Assembly: GCF_023016065.1 (NCBI RefSeq)
Contig: NZ_JALKAQ010000001.1
Span: forward strand, 124,001 to 188,000
DNA length: 64,000 nucleotides
Direction of reading: 5' to 3'
Source of the DNA: Marinobacter sp. S0848L
GTDB taxonomy: Bacteria > Pseudomonadota > Gammaproteobacteria > Pseudomonadales > Oleiphilaceae
Below are positions 17,806 through 26,929 of this stretch, in pieces (within the stretch, counting starts at the first letter, position 1; every line of letters begins with the position of its first letter). The notes under the pieces were generated by a model. It did not search any database. It was not told the DNA's origin and saw only the letters and a program-made list of their open reading frames with translations. The translations under genes were made by a program, and so were the position numbers.

Positions 17806-18603
17806 ATGAGCGCGAGAGAACGCCAGCGTTGCATCCTGGAATGGGTGCATGAACAGGAGCATGTCGAAGTTGAAGACATCGCCCGACGTTTTGGCGTTAC
17901 AACTCAAACCATCCGCCGCGACATCAACAAAATGTGCGAGCAAGGCCTGTTGCGGCGTCGCTACGGCGGCGTCAGCCTGCCGGCCAAACCTGCGCCCGCT
18001 CTGGCGCCTGCCCCTGAAGAACCGGTTGCCAACGTTCGGGCCAAACAGCTCATCGCCCACCGTATTGCCACCGACATACCGGAAGGTGCCACGGTAAGCC
18101 TGGGCGTGGGCAGCACGATAGAACTGATCGCCCAGGCGCTGATCGGGCACAAGGCACTGCGCATATTAACCAACAACTTCCGTGTGGCGGCCGCGCTTTC
18201 GGGGAACCCCGGCATTGAAGTGATTGTATCGGGGGGGATATACCGCCACGCCCATCACGATGTGGTAGGACCGGAAGTGACAAACTTCTTCAGCTCTTTC
18301 ACCACCGACTTCGGCATTGTCAGTACCGGCAGCATGGATCTGGTCAATGGTCTGATGGATCACGAAATTCGCGAAGCGGAAGTCAGCAGAGCCATCATTG
18401 CCAACACCCAAACCCGCCTACTCGCGGCCGATCATAGCAAATGGAGCCACGACTCCCACTGCAAAGTGGCCTCGTTCAACTACGTTGACCGCTTCTACAC
18501 CGATAAAATCCTCAAGAAGCACCGTGTCGGCCTACCGGGCTCACTCAACATCATCGAATGCAGTTTAGAAAATAATTGTAAAAAAACTTTGCAACGCCTC
18601 TGA
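17806..18603 (+). CDS. DeoR/GlpR-family transcriptional regulator
   Basis: A 265-residue repressor. Residues 1-60 carry the DeoR winged helix (VEVEDIARRFGVTTQTIRRDINKM, then LRRRYGGV). The C-terminal sugar-phosphate sensor domain has the family signature LGVGSTIELIA, LTNNFRVAAAL, VIVSGG and SSFTTDFGIVSTGSMD. Relatives bind phosphorylated sugars or glycerol phosphate. Being last in the phn gene set, 17 bases after the HAD stop, it probably represses the cassette through the 13390-13405 palindrome. Confidence 0.9.
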   Translation: MSARERQRCILEWVHEQEHVEVEDIARRFGVTTQTIRRDINKMCEQGLLRRRYGGVSLPAKPAPALAPAPEEPVANVRAKQLIAHRIATDIPEGATVSLGVGSTIELIAQALIGHKALRILTNNFRVAAALSGNPGIEVIVSGGIYRHAHHDVVGPEVTNFFSSFTTDFGIVSTGSMDLVNGLMDHEIREAEVSRAIIANTQTRLLAADHSKWSHDSHCKVASFNYVDRFYTDKILKKHRVGLPGSLNIIECSLENNCKKTLQRL

Positions 18604-18616
18604 ATTCGCGTACCTT
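18589..18616 (+). promoter_or_regulatory. Candidate promoter of the cold-shock gene
   Basis: TTGCAA (18589-18594) and TACCTT (18611-18616) are separated by 16 bases and lie at the end of the DeoR gene. Transcription from here would give a leader of about 165 bases before the csp ATG, close to the long leader known for cspA mRNAs. The match is by eye only. Confidence 0.4.
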
Positions 18617-18787
18617 GTCTCTCGTTGGAAAGATTAAGCAAAGCATTTCACGAATAAGACCTTTCAAGTAGTCATACTTCTAGTCCTGTTTTTGACCCTG
18701 CACGTGTTCATGTTTCCGCATTCCGCTGATCAAAGATCACAACGATCTCTTGGCAGCAAATTATTGATTAAAATCAGGTTATATATT

Positions 18788-18994
18788 ATGTCTACAGTTA
18801 CCGGCACCGTTAAGTTCTTCAACGAAGCAAAAGGTTTTGGCTTTATCACTCGTGAAAGCGGCCCAGACGTTTTTGTTCACTACAGCGCTATTCAAGGCGG
18901 CGGATTCAAGACTCTGGCTGAAGGCCAGCAAGTAGAATTCACCGTAACTGACGGCCAGAAAGGCCCTCAGGCAGAGAACGTTGTTGCCCTGTAA
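18788..18994 (+). CDS. Cold-shock protein (CspA family)
   Basis: A 68-residue single OB-fold RNA chaperone. RNP1 is KGFGFI and RNP2 is VFVHYSAI, both intact; the opening [12 protein letters not shown] is canonical. The frame is open upstream to 18692, but the ATG at 18788 gives the standard length. A leader of about 180 bases without other features precedes it, as in cold-inducible csp genes. A strong terminator follows at 19015-19043. Confidence 0.95.
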   Translation: MSTVTGTVKFFNEAKGFGFITRESGPDVFVHYSAIQGGGFKTLAEGQQVEFTVTDGQKGPQAENVVAL

Positions 18995-19014
18995 ATAACA
19001 GGCAAAACGTGATC

Positions 19015-19043
19015 AAAAAAAGGCAGCCTAGGCTGCCTTTTTT
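19015..19043. terminator. Rho-independent terminator, bidirectional
   Basis: AGGCAGCC and GGCTGCCT pair around TA, preceded by six A and ending in a run of six T. The A-run on one side and T-run on the other make it usable by both the csp gene and the convergent small gene at 19064-19222. Confidence 0.9.
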
Positions 19044-19063
19044 ATTGCAATCAGAATACGTTA

Positions 19064-19222
19064 TTACTTCTTCAGACTGATCTGCCTTGAACCGGTGGGG
19101 AACGTTTGCCCACTCTTACCCTTACCTACTTGCTCGACGGTGCCACCCGCTTTCAGAAACGCTGCGGTCTGCTCTTCAATCGTGGCTGACGTTAAAGTCG
19201 ATTTTTCGTTCTTCTTACTCAT
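19064..19222 (-). CDS. Small protein, 52 aa, SutA-core-like
   Basis: This frame runs from an ATG at 19222 to a TAA at 19064. The product starts MSKKNEKSTLTSATIEE, continues QTAAFLKAGGTVEQVGKGKS and ends PTGSRQISLKK. It is Lys-rich. The segment AAFLKAGGTVEQV resembles the conserved core of SutA-type RNA-polymerase-associated proteins (FLxxGGxVxxv), but it lacks their acidic N-terminal arm. A weak GGGGT precedes the ATG and the strand ends 20 bases before a strong bidirectional terminator, which supports a real transcript. The function is unknown. Confidence 0.6.
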   Translation of the reverse strand: MSKKNEKSTLTSATIEEQTAAFLKAGGTVEQVGKGKSGQTFPTGSRQISLKK

Positions 19223-19412
19223 TATATTTACCCCGTCCACTTCGGTTTATTTACCAACCTAAGCTTCCATACTATAGGAATTGGAAATAAATTGTCTGAA
19301 ATATAAACAAAACATCCAAAAAATCGATTTCAGAAACGCAAAACAAGCATTTCCCGAATACTTAGCTAACAAATAGAATAACGATATTCCAAATAGTTAG
19401 GAGTATCGCGAA

Positions 19413-20411
19413 ATGTTTAGGGGATTAGGCGTGTGCGCATTGCTTACCACCGCAGGCTACGGCCTTGCAGCGCTGCCTCCTGTTCAGAAAACCGGCCTCG
19501 GGCCACTGGTGTTTACGTTAATACTCGGCCTCGTGGCCGGAAACCTCCGCGTTGGAAAACAGCTGGAAGGCACCGCAGCCGGGCTTGGCTTTGCGTCGCG
19601 CTGGCTGTTAAGGACAGGCATCGTACTCTTCGGGTTTTCTCTCACGGTGCAGCAGTTGGTGGGATTGGGGCCGATGATTCTGGTGCTGGATACCCTTGTT
19701 GTTCTAACCATCACCACCGCAGGTTATTGGTTGGGCACCCGGTGGCTAAAACTGGATCGCGATACCGCCATTCTTACCAGCGCCGGAAGTGCTATCTGTG
19801 GTGCCGCCGCGGTACTGGCCACCGAAGGCGCCATTCGCGCAAAACCAGCCGCTACATCTATGGCGGTCGCTACCGTGGTGCTGTTCGGCACATTGGCCAT
19901 GTTCGTGTACCCGGTCATGTTCCCGCTGCTCGGTTGGGATGAAGGGCTATACGGCATTTACATTGGTTCCACGGTCCACGAAGTGGCACAAGTGGTCGCT
20001 GCCGGGAATGCCGTTGGCGAAGAAGCCATGGCGAATGCGGTCATCGTAAAACTGGTTCGGGTTATGTTGCTGGTCCCGTTCCTGCTGGTCATCGGCCAGA
20101 TCTGGAACCGAAGCCGGAACAAAACCGCTGATGCGGGCGCAACAACCAGCAAAATCACCGTTCCCTGGTTCGCGTTTGGTTTTGTTGCCGTGGTCGTGCT
20201 TAATAGCCTGCTGCACCTCCCGCAAACAGCCCAGAGCACGCTGGTGCTTGCAGGGCAAATCGCGATGACCATGGCGATGGCCGCTCTAGGGTTTCAAACC
20301 CGGATCGAAGCGCTACGGCACTTGGGCGTAAAGCCGTTTATTCTGGCGCTGTTGCTCTTTGTGGCGCTGCTGGTCGGAGGTGCTGTGGTCACGCCGGCGA
20401 TTATCGGGTAA
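19413..20411 (+). CDS. yeiH: YeiH-family putative sulfate exporter (UPF0324)
   Basis: A 332-residue integral membrane protein with about ten helices. Family landmarks are PLVFTLILGLVAGNLRVGKQ, LRTGIVLFGFSLTVQQL, SAGSAICGAAAVLATEG and GSTVHEVAQVVAAGNAVGE. YeiH proteins have been proposed as sulfate or organosulfonate-linked exporters in sulfur metabolism; no direct evidence of substrate is here. AGGAG lies about ten bases before the ATG. The 190 bases before it are AT-rich and hold the small gene's promoter side. Confidence 0.88.
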   Translation: MFRGLGVCALLTTAGYGLAALPPVQKTGLGPLVFTLILGLVAGNLRVGKQLEGTAAGLGFASRWLLRTGIVLFGFSLTVQQLVGLGPMILVLDTLVVLTITTAGYWLGTRWLKLDRDTAILTSAGSAICGAAAVLATEGAIRAKPAATSMAVATVVLFGTLAMFVYPVMFPLLGWDEGLYGIYIGSTVHEVAQVVAAGNAVGEEAMANAVIVKLVRVMLLVPFLLVIGQIWNRSRNKTADAGATTSKITVPWFAFGFVAVVVLNSLLHLPQTAQSTLVLAGQIAMTMAMAALGFQTRIEALRHLGVKPFILALLLFVALLVGGAVVTPAIIG

Positions 20412-20421
20412 CAACCAAATC

Positions 20422-20458
20422 GGTTATCGGGATGCTGCTAGAGCGCATCCAGATAACC
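20422..20458. terminator. Hairpin between yeiH and mtgA
   Basis: GGTTATCGGGATGC pairs with GCATCCAGATAACC (13 of 14 positions) around a nine-base loop, spanning the mtgA stop codon just after the yeiH stop. On the minus strand it is followed by a T-rich stretch (TTTGGTTGTT), so it may end mtgA transcription. Confidence 0.5.
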
Positions 20459-21142
20459 CCACCGCGATAGCTGCCCCATCTGGGTCTGTATCCAGACGGC
20501 GCGTTCCTGCACATAAGGCGAAGGGGCGCGCACACTCAACACCTTGGGGTTGGGCAGCACAGCTGCCAAGTGCGCCGCCTGCCGAGCCGATAACACACCC
20601 GCCGGAATGCGGTAATAGGCACGGCTGGCAGCCTGCACACCGTAAATGCCCTTGCCGAATTCGGCGGTGTTCAGGTACACCTCGAGAATACGCCGTTTTG
20701 GCCAAAGCGCATCAATGGTCAGCGCCAAGCCGGCCTCAATGGCCTTTCGCACAAAGCTTCTGCCATTCCATAAAAACAGATTCTTGGCGGTTTGCTGGGT
20801 GATGGTACTGGCGCCGCGCAACCCCTCACCTGCCTGATACTCCGACACCGCTTTATGCACTGCCTGAAAATCGACCCCGTGGTGCTCTAGAAATCGCTGG
20901 TCTTCACTGGCCATCACGGCCAAGGGCATCCAGTCTGAAATTTCCGACAAGGGCACCCATTCGTGCTGCAGCGACGGCCCACCGTCACTCATCTGATAAC
21001 TCAGCATAAAAGCGCTCGTGGGCGGGTTTACAAACCGAAACAATAAAATCACTGCTAGAACCAATGCGACCGCACCTGCGGCGCACCAAAGAAAGAACCG
21101 CAGTATTCTTTGCACATAGGAATTCTTGGTCTTCTTTATCAT
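20438..21142 (-). CDS. mtgA: Monofunctional peptidoglycan glycosyltransferase MtgA
   Basis: A 234-residue GT51 enzyme that polymerises lipid II into glycan strands in the periplasm. One N-terminal helix (about residues 13-33) anchors it. The catalytic region has MASEDQRFLEHHGVDFQAV (catalytic Glu), RGASTITQQTAKNLFLW and WPKRRILEVYLNTAEFGKG. No transpeptidase domain follows, so it is the monofunctional form at normal length. AGGA five bases before the ATG supports the start. Confidence 0.95.
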   Translation of the reverse strand: MIKKTKNSYVQRILRFFLWCAAGAVALVLAVILLFRFVNPPTSAFMLSYQMSDGGPSLQHEWVPLSEISDWMPLAVMASEDQRFLEHHGVDFQAVHKAVSEYQAGEGLRGASTITQQTAKNLFLWNGRSFVRKAIEAGLALTIDALWPKRRILEVYLNTAEFGKGIYGVQAASRAYYRIPAGVLSARQAAHLAAVLPNPKVLSVRAPSPYVQERAVWIQTQMGQLSRWGYLDAL

Positions 21143-21248
21143 TCGCTTTCCTAATTACCTCCCCCCAAATGGGGGCAGTTTATGAAAGTTTATCCATGTT
21201 AGTTTGCCAGAGTCCCTTCAGCGGCAGTTTTCTTAAAAAGGAGTTTTT

Positions 21249-22949
21249 ATGAAAGAATTCAAGAACTGGGCTCTCACAGCAGTCATTTCCTCCATCGCCT
21301 TAACGGGATGCAGCGGCAGCAGCTCATCCGGCGGCTCATCATCAACACCCCCGCCCGCCGGCGCAAACGAAACCGGCGTGTTCGTTGACAGTGCCGTGGC
21401 AGGTATTAACTATGCAACATCCCCCAGCGGACAAACAGGCCAAACCAACAACCTAGGCGAATACGAATACCAATCCGGTGACACGGTCACCTTCAGCGTG
21501 GGTGGCATCAACCTGCCACCGGTAACAGCGACAGGGCGTATCACTCCCGTCGACATGGGAAGCGGCACCACCAACTGGAATGAAGACCAAACGGTCGTCA
21601 ATATTTTGCGCCTGCTGCAAACATTGGACGACGACGGCAACCCGGCTAACGGCATTAACATCACGCCCGCCGTGCACACTGCCCTCAAAGATGTTGCCCT
21701 GGACCCGAGCCTGAGCGAATCAGACTTCGAAACCCAGGCCAATACAGCCCTTCAGAACACCAGCAAAACCCTGATCGACAAAACCGCTGCGATAGCCCAC
21801 TTCCAAGAGTCGCAGAATGGCGAACTCACCGGAAGCTGGAAGTTCGTTGAGCCAAACGGCAACGTAAACGTTCTGACCTTCTTCAACGGCGACCAATATC
21901 TGATCGTGCATCGCGATGCCGACGACGGTGACCAGCAAGCGGGCACTGGCGAATACGGCACCTACGCTTGGGACAACGCGTCAGGTGACCTTAACCTGAC
22001 CGTCCTCGGCGATTCCGACCGCAGCGGCGGCCTGGCAGACGTCAATGAAACCGCCACCTGGACCATGCAACTGGTGAACGGCGGTCTGGAACTCACCTCG
22101 GCCGGTGATAACGAACAAATTGTCTTCGAACCGATCCGAAACGAGCGCAATAGTCTGGTGGGCAGTTGGTACCTTGGCGAGGGAGAAATTGGCGGCCAGA
22201 ACGCTCACAACGTGTTGACCATTCTGGACGACAACCATTACGTGATTGCACACAACTTGAATCAAGAGACTTACGGCAGCAGCAGCCCTGTAGGCGTTTC
22301 CTCGGAATGGGGTAACTACAGCTATGACGGCGAGACCTTTGCGGTCAGCAACGTTACCGTGGATCTGGACGGCCCGGGCGGTTTTTACGACAACCCGGCC
22401 AACGATGGCAACGGCCCGGTAAACGGCCCCGCCATTTTGCATCCCACGGGCGAGCTTACGTTAACCGACAATGCCAACAGTCAGGACAGCTTCACACTGG
22501 TGCGTTTGGGCCGTTATGCGGTTGATTTCCGGGACTTCGAAGGCGACACCAAACCGGTATACGTCGAAGCCGATCTGTACCCGGGCGATATGGCTAAGGA
22601 CAGCTATTTCTTTGCTTTCAGCGATTTTGTAGCGCCCGGCGCAGAGGGTACTTACGACCTGGAATTTTCCAAAGATGCGCGTATCACCGTAAATCTCTCT
22701 ACAGAAAATAACAGTCGCACGGGCACAATAAATTTCGGTGGCGACGAAATTAACCAAATCCCTGATTGGGAGGTCAGCACATCAGGCGCTTTGGTATTCA
22801 AAGAAACGGACGGCACATCTGGCGACTATGGCCACTGGCGTTTCCTGAATATAAAGGGTGGCGATCCCCAGTTCCTGGTCCATCTTGATGGCGTCGATCC
22901 GCTTGAACTTCAGTTCACCACGGGAATCGATGACGAACCCATCAAATAA
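21249..22949 (+). CDS. Large lipoprotein of unknown function
   Basis: A 566-residue protein with a lipoprotein signal (ISSIALTGC, lipidated Cys at residue 21) followed by a Ser/Gly/Pro linker. Residues about 43-100 form a module with VFVDSAVAGINYAT and GEYEYQSGDTVTFSVGGINLP, seen in many marine surface lipoproteins next to repeats or adhesins. Two later segments (about 190-290 and 300-410) look related to each other: GSWKF/GSWYL, a central DNHYVIAH or DQYLIVH block, and a WGNYSYD/YGTYAWD block. These are lipocalin-like beta repeats. AAGGAG lies directly upstream. Likely outer-membrane; function unknown. Confidence 0.82.
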   Translation: MKEFKNWALTAVISSIALTGCSGSSSSGGSSSTPPPAGANETGVFVDSAVAGINYATSPSGQTGQTNNLGEYEYQSGDTVTFSVGGINLPPVTATGRITPVDMGSGTTNWNEDQTVVNILRLLQTLDDDGNPANGINITPAVHTALKDVALDPSLSESDFETQANTALQNTSKTLIDKTAAIAHFQESQNGELTGSWKFVEPNGNVNVLTFFNGDQYLIVHRDADDGDQQAGTGEYGTYAWDNASGDLNLTVLGDSDRSGGLADVNETATWTMQLVNGGLELTSAGDNEQIVFEPIRNERNSLVGSWYLGEGEIGGQNAHNVLTILDDNHYVIAHNLNQETYGSSSPVGVSSEWGNYSYDGETFAVSNVTVDLDGPGGFYDNPANDGNGPVNGPAILHPTGELTLTDNANSQDSFTLVRLGRYAVDFRDFEGDTKPVYVEADLYPGDMAKDSYFFAFSDFVAPGAEGTYDLEFSKDARITVNLSTENNSRTGTINFGGDEINQIPDWEVSTSGALVFKETDGTSGDYGHWRFLNIKGGDPQFLVHLDGVDPLELQFTTGIDDEPIK

Positions 22950-22967
22950 CCCCCATTGCTGAAACTA

Positions 22968-23009
22968 CCCACATCCCGAGGCGTGCAGAAAGCAACCTCG
23001 GAATGTGGG
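22968..23009. terminator. Hairpin between convergent lipoprotein and LuxR genes
   Basis: CCCACATCCCGAGG pairs with CCTCGGAATGTGGG at 13 of 14 positions around a 14-base loop, 18 bases past the lipoprotein stop and just before the LuxR-type gene's stop. No strong T-run; probably a shared terminator or stabilising stem. Confidence 0.5.
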
Positions 23010-23015
23010 CTCCCG

Positions 23016-24191
23016 CTAGCCTATCGCTCTTACCAACGCACCAACCAGTTCGGCCTGGCGGCGGTAACCGTTCTTCGCCAGCAGATTTTTCACATACCCT
23101 CTGACGGTATGCACAGACAGCCCTTCCGCTTCAGCCGCCTCATTAATACTCAGCCCGTGCATCAGATGCCCTGCCGTAATCGCTTCGGCATGCGTGCAGC
23201 TAAAAAGCCGTTTGAGTTTGCCAATATCGGGTGTTCGTGTTGCAGAGAAAGGAACCAGCTCTACCAGAGCACCGTATTGGCCGAGCGCCTCCGCAGAATC
23301 AAGTTCCGCTTCCATCGATAGTGGGGTAACACAGACGGCCAATCGCTCATCACCCGACTGATCAAACAGCGCGATCATGTCCTGAATACCGTCCCGGGCA
23401 TTGAAAATGCTCGTCAGAATGGCATCATTCAGTTGTCGGTTAAATCCTTGGTGCCGACTTTGCAGACGCACATCGCTTTGTTCGGTAACGAACAAGCGAG
23501 GATGGGAACTCAGCACCGCGTCTGCTGCGGCGTTGCAGCGCACCACACGAGCCATTTCATCCAGCACGATCATGGGTTTGCCAACCTGATCCAATGCCAT
23601 CGCCAAGGTTTCGTGCTGAGTTCGTGACTGATAAATCTTATGGAACAAACCAACTGCATTTTCAATGTGCGGGGCCAGCATGTTCATCTGCATAAGCTCT
23701 GTCGATGTATAGTGGCCTTCATCTCGATGACGGTTCGCCAGAAACACCACCTTGGCAGCGGGCCCTTCACTGACCAGCATACCGGCACTATCACCAAGCC
23801 CCACGGCCTTTACCCATTCACGGGTTTCCCCGTTAACCACGCTTAGAATATCTACGTCGGGATTGCAGCCGGCTAACGAATCAAACTGTCGTGGGGGTAG
23901 CGCGCTGAAATGCAACAGCGCGTCGTCTTTTGCTGCCAAGCCACTGTTTAAAAACCATTGCTCGAACCCTTCCGGGTATCCGAAGGTCCAGCCGTATGCC
24001 ATCTGCATAGGTTCGTGGGTCAACCCTAGAATCCCCCCCTGAAGACACCGGAACTGTTTTCGGAATTCATCAAAGAAAGGCTGGAAGCCTTGGTTGGTAT
24101 GCAAACAGCGGTACAAGATGGTGACGAGCCGGTTATAACCCTCAAACTCTCCTGCTTTGATGTTCAGCGAATCCGTTATCACCCTGGTCAC
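23016..24191 (-). CDS. LuxR-family (HTH) transcriptional regulator, GTG start
   Basis: A 391-residue regulator with a C-terminal LuxR-type DNA-binding domain (LTxAE-like CTHAEAITAGHLMHGLS, then INEAAEAEGLSVHTVRGYVKNLLAKNGYRRQAEL). The N-terminal 150 residues resemble a PAS/GAF-like sensor with no recognised ligand site; the middle has another PAS-like block (LDEMARVVRCNAAADAVL). No receiver domain is seen, so it is not a standard response regulator. The start is GTG with AGGG about eight bases upstream; no earlier ATG is in frame. Relatives in marine bacteria often lie beside lipid or alkane genes, but not here. Confidence 0.85.
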   Translation of the reverse strand: MTRVITDSLNIKAGEFEGYNRLVTILYRCLHTNQGFQPFFDEFRKQFRCLQGGILGLTHEPMQMAYGWTFGYPEGFEQWFLNSGLAAKDDALLHFSALPPRQFDSLAGCNPDVDILSVVNGETREWVKAVGLGDSAGMLVSEGPAAKVVFLANRHRDEGHYTSTELMQMNMLAPHIENAVGLFHKIYQSRTQHETLAMALDQVGKPMIVLDEMARVVRCNAAADAVLSSHPRLFVTEQSDVRLQSRHQGFNRQLNDAILTSIFNARDGIQDMIALFDQSGDERLAVCVTPLSMEAELDSAEALGQYGALVELVPFSATRTPDIGKLKRLFSCTHAEAITAGHLMHGLSINEAAEAEGLSVHTVRGYVKNLLAKNGYRRQAELVGALVRAIG

Positions 24192-24349
24192 AACAGCAGC
24201 CCTTCATTCCCTTTAATAGCTAGACATAAGGAGCTTTTCGAAGGCGTTTCGCGCATGGTGAATTCAAGTCGCTCGAATCACTCCGGGTCTTTCATTGTTT
24301 ATATTAGAACGAGTTTTCAGATCGGCCACTGCAAATTCGCCGATCGCTC

Positions 24350-26125
24350 CTACACCTCGTTGGCTTTCCGGTATTGACCCCGATAATCAAAAATACGCTC
24401 TTGCACCTGCCAATAATGCTTGTGCTTACGGGCAATAACGAAATCAGGCGCTGGCATCAAAGCCTCCGATTCAAGCACGTGTTCGACCTTGCTGAACTCT
24501 TTGGGTGCCTGGCCGTTCGCGTAACGCCGCCCGAAGAGTTTATTGAAAACGCTGCGCTGCGCCGGTCTGCCGAAGTCGAACGACTCGTTCAGTTCTTCCC
24601 CGTCTTCGCCATGGTAAGTGATTTTGAGCTTATCGCCCTTGGCCGATGAGGTCACACCCGCGCAGCGGATGACCATGGCGTTCTTGAGCCTCAGCGCATC
24701 CCGAAGCTGATCGTCGGGATCGATAATGGCCCCCTTACACTGATGGCAATTGCGGGCCGCGATGTCATTCTCGGCGCCGCATTGTGGACATTCTTTAAAT
24801 CGAAAACGGTAATCACACTGCTCGGGGCGCTCCCTCGGCGCTGAAGAGTTGGCTTCTTCAGCAGGCTCCAGCAGCCCCTGGCAGCGGCGACCGTAGTGCT
24901 CAATAACGCGACCGTCGCTGTCGGTTTTTCCCCAGAAGATGTTGGCAAACCCACAACCCGGGCAGAACACCTGTACCGGCTCGCTGTCGGGATCCGGCTT
25001 TTTCTCGCCCACTTCCGGGTGATGCAAATTGACGCTGTTACCCGCGTAATCAATCACCAGACAATCCTGCTTACCGTCATCCAATCGGAGGCCACGGCCA
25101 ACGATTTGCTGGTACAAGCTGACCGACTGGGTAGGCCGAAGAATGGCGATGAAATCCACATGAGGCGCATCGAAGCCCGTAGTGAGCACCGACACATTCA
25201 CCAGATACTTCAACTGCCGCTGCTTGAAGCGCTGAATCAGCGAATCCCGCTCAGCCAGATCAGTCGCGCCAGTAATCAACGCGGTTTCGTGCTCGGGCAA
25301 ATACCCGGTGATTTCCTTCGCGTGCGCCACCGTAGCCGCAAAGATCATTACCGCTTTACGTTCAGCCGCCAGCTCCATTACCTGCTCAATAATGGCTCGG
25401 GTAACGCGCTGATGTTTGCTCAGTAACTCGTTCACATCCTTCTCGGCGTATTCGCCAAAACGGTCCTGCACCAGCGCAGAGAAATCGTATTGCGCCACCG
25501 CAGCATTCACCAGTTCAGGCTTGGTGAGATACCCGCGATTGATCATATAGCTGAGCGGCAGTTCGTAAATGCAATGCACAAAGGGCTTGTATTGCTCACT
25601 ACGCACAAAACCCCGGTAGTGATAGCGGTAAATCCAGCCCATGGCCAGCCGGTATGGCGTGGCGGTTAGCCCTAGCACTTTGAGGGAATCGTTCTGCTGC
25701 TTCAGCAACTCGATGATGCGCTGATACTGGCTGGTGTCCTCGCCGCTGACGCGATGGCATTCGTCGATGATCACCAGCGAGTACTCATCTTTGAACTGAT
25801 CGAGATTCGCCGACACCGACTGCACACTGGCGAAGGTCACCTGATGCCGGTTGTCCTTGCGCTTCAGCCCGGCGGAGAAAATCCCGCCCGTTAACCCATA
25901 GCTCTCGTACTTGGCGTGGTTTTGTTCCACCAGCTCTTTCACATGGGTCAGCACCAGAATCTTGCGCTTAGCCAGGCGCGCCAATTCCGCGATCACCAGG
26001 CTTTTACCCGCACCGGTCGGCAGTACGATCACCGCAGATTCATCCGATTTACGGAAATGCTTCAGCGTAGCCTCGACGGCTTCTTGCTGGTAGGGGCGCA
26101 GTTTGAAGGGGGCGTTCATGGGCAT
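24350..26125 (-). CDS. radD: RadD DNA repair helicase-like ATPase
   Basis: A 591-residue superfamily 2 protein that aligns along its length with E. coli RadD (YejH), an ATPase acting with RecA and SSB in recombination repair. Motif I is LPTGAGKSLVIAE, motif II is IIDECHR (DECH), motif III is LGLTATPYR, and motif VI is QIVGRGLRL. The C-terminal part has the RadD zinc-binding cysteines (FCPGCGFANIFWGK, then CPQCGAEND and CHQCKG) and the block FVIARKHKHYWQVQERIFDYRG. The ATG at 26119, two codons later, is an equally possible start. Confidence 0.95.
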   Translation of the reverse strand: MPMNAPFKLRPYQQEAVEATLKHFRKSDESAVIVLPTGAGKSLVIAELARLAKRKILVLTHVKELVEQNHAKYESYGLTGGIFSAGLKRKDNRHQVTFASVQSVSANLDQFKDEYSLVIIDECHRVSGEDTSQYQRIIELLKQQNDSLKVLGLTATPYRLAMGWIYRYHYRGFVRSEQYKPFVHCIYELPLSYMINRGYLTKPELVNAAVAQYDFSALVQDRFGEYAEKDVNELLSKHQRVTRAIIEQVMELAAERKAVMIFAATVAHAKEITGYLPEHETALITGATDLAERDSLIQRFKQRQLKYLVNVSVLTTGFDAPHVDFIAILRPTQSVSLYQQIVGRGLRLDDGKQDCLVIDYAGNSVNLHHPEVGEKKPDPDSEPVQVFCPGCGFANIFWGKTDSDGRVIEHYGRRCQGLLEPAEEANSSAPRERPEQCDYRFRFKECPQCGAENDIAARNCHQCKGAIIDPDDQLRDALRLKNAMVIRCAGVTSSAKGDKLKITYHGEDGEELNESFDFGRPAQRSVFNKLFGRRYANGQAPKEFSKVEHVLESEALMPAPDFVIARKHKHYWQVQERIFDYRGQYRKANEV

Positions 26126-26179
26126 GGGCTTAATCGTTGAATGGCCAGAACTCTCTTTGCGGCGGTTCGCCGTGAGGAA

Positions 26180-26491
26180 TTACAGAATGGAATCCGGCTT
26201 AATAAACAGCTTGATGTAAACCAAATACCCCGAAAACAAAAACAACGGAGCCATGTACCAAAGGTACGCCAGCTTTCCCGCGCCCATGCGATACAGCACA
26301 ATCACAACGATCGCACTGACAATGCAACTTGCGGGCACGGAGTACATGGCCGAATCCAACACCGACGAATCAAACGGCGAGAGCCGGTGCGTGTTGCTAA
26401 TGGCACTGAACCCGAACACCACCAGCATAAACATCATGTATGCCAGAAGAAACTGGCCAATGGTACCTGCAACTACCCATCCTAGAGTCAT
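26180..26491 (-). CDS. Small membrane protein, unknown
   Basis: A 103-residue protein with three hydrophobic segments (about residues 5-30, 48-70 and 74-95). I do not recognise a family. It lies 54 bases upstream of radD on the same strand and just after a lipoprotein gene, so the three could share a transcript. The lack of Cys and the short loops suggest an inner-membrane helper or a transport-like fragment; nothing further can be said. Confidence 0.6.
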   Translation of the reverse strand: MTLGWVVAGTIGQFLLAYMMFMLVVFGFSAISNTHRLSPFDSSVLDSAMYSVPASCIVSAIVVIVLYRMGAGKLAYLWYMAPLFLFSGYLVYIKLFIKPDSIL

Positions 26492-26506
26492 TCGTCATTC
26501 CTTTTA

Positions 26507-26929
26507 CTATTTGATCATCCGGCAACTGCCCAACGCCTGCGCTTGCAGATACTCACAAAATGCCTTCACGTCAGGATTAGTGAACTCACTGGAAATAAAC
26601 TCGCCCGGAATCAGCCCTTCATCCCATCGGCTAGTCACCAGGGTATGGGGGTAAGTTTCATCCCGGGGATAGATCTGCACCACCGCTTGGGTCTGGTGGA
26701 TATAAAGATCACGAAGCTCTTTCGCGCAACGAAGGGCACTAGGGTCATGGTAGGCATTGCACTGGTAACCCGCCTCGGTGAAAAACCCGCTAGCGGCTGA
26801 GAACAGCTTGCTTGCCTGCAAAGAAGACGACGGCGCTGGATGAATGGTTCTGGCCACATCGCTGGTGATATTGGTGCATCCGACTATGAGCAACAGGAAG
26901 ATAACTACCAGAGTTTTAAATTTATACAC
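26507..26929 (-). CDS. Putative lipoprotein, unknown, GTG start
   Basis: A 140-residue protein with a lipobox (LLLIVGC, Cys at residue 18). The mature part has three further Cys, in YQCNAY, LRCAKEL and SCRMIK, plus FCEYLQ, which could form disulphides. The start codon is GTG at 26929. No family is recognised. It precedes the small membrane protein by 15 bases on the same strand. Confidence 0.65.
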   Translation of the reverse strand: MYKFKTLVVIFLLLIVGCTNITSDVARTIHPAPSSSLQASKLFSAASGFFTEAGYQCNAYHDPSALRCAKELRDLYIHQTQAVVQIYPRDETYPHTLVTSRWDEGLIPGEFISSEFTNPDVKAFCEYLQAQALGSCRMIK

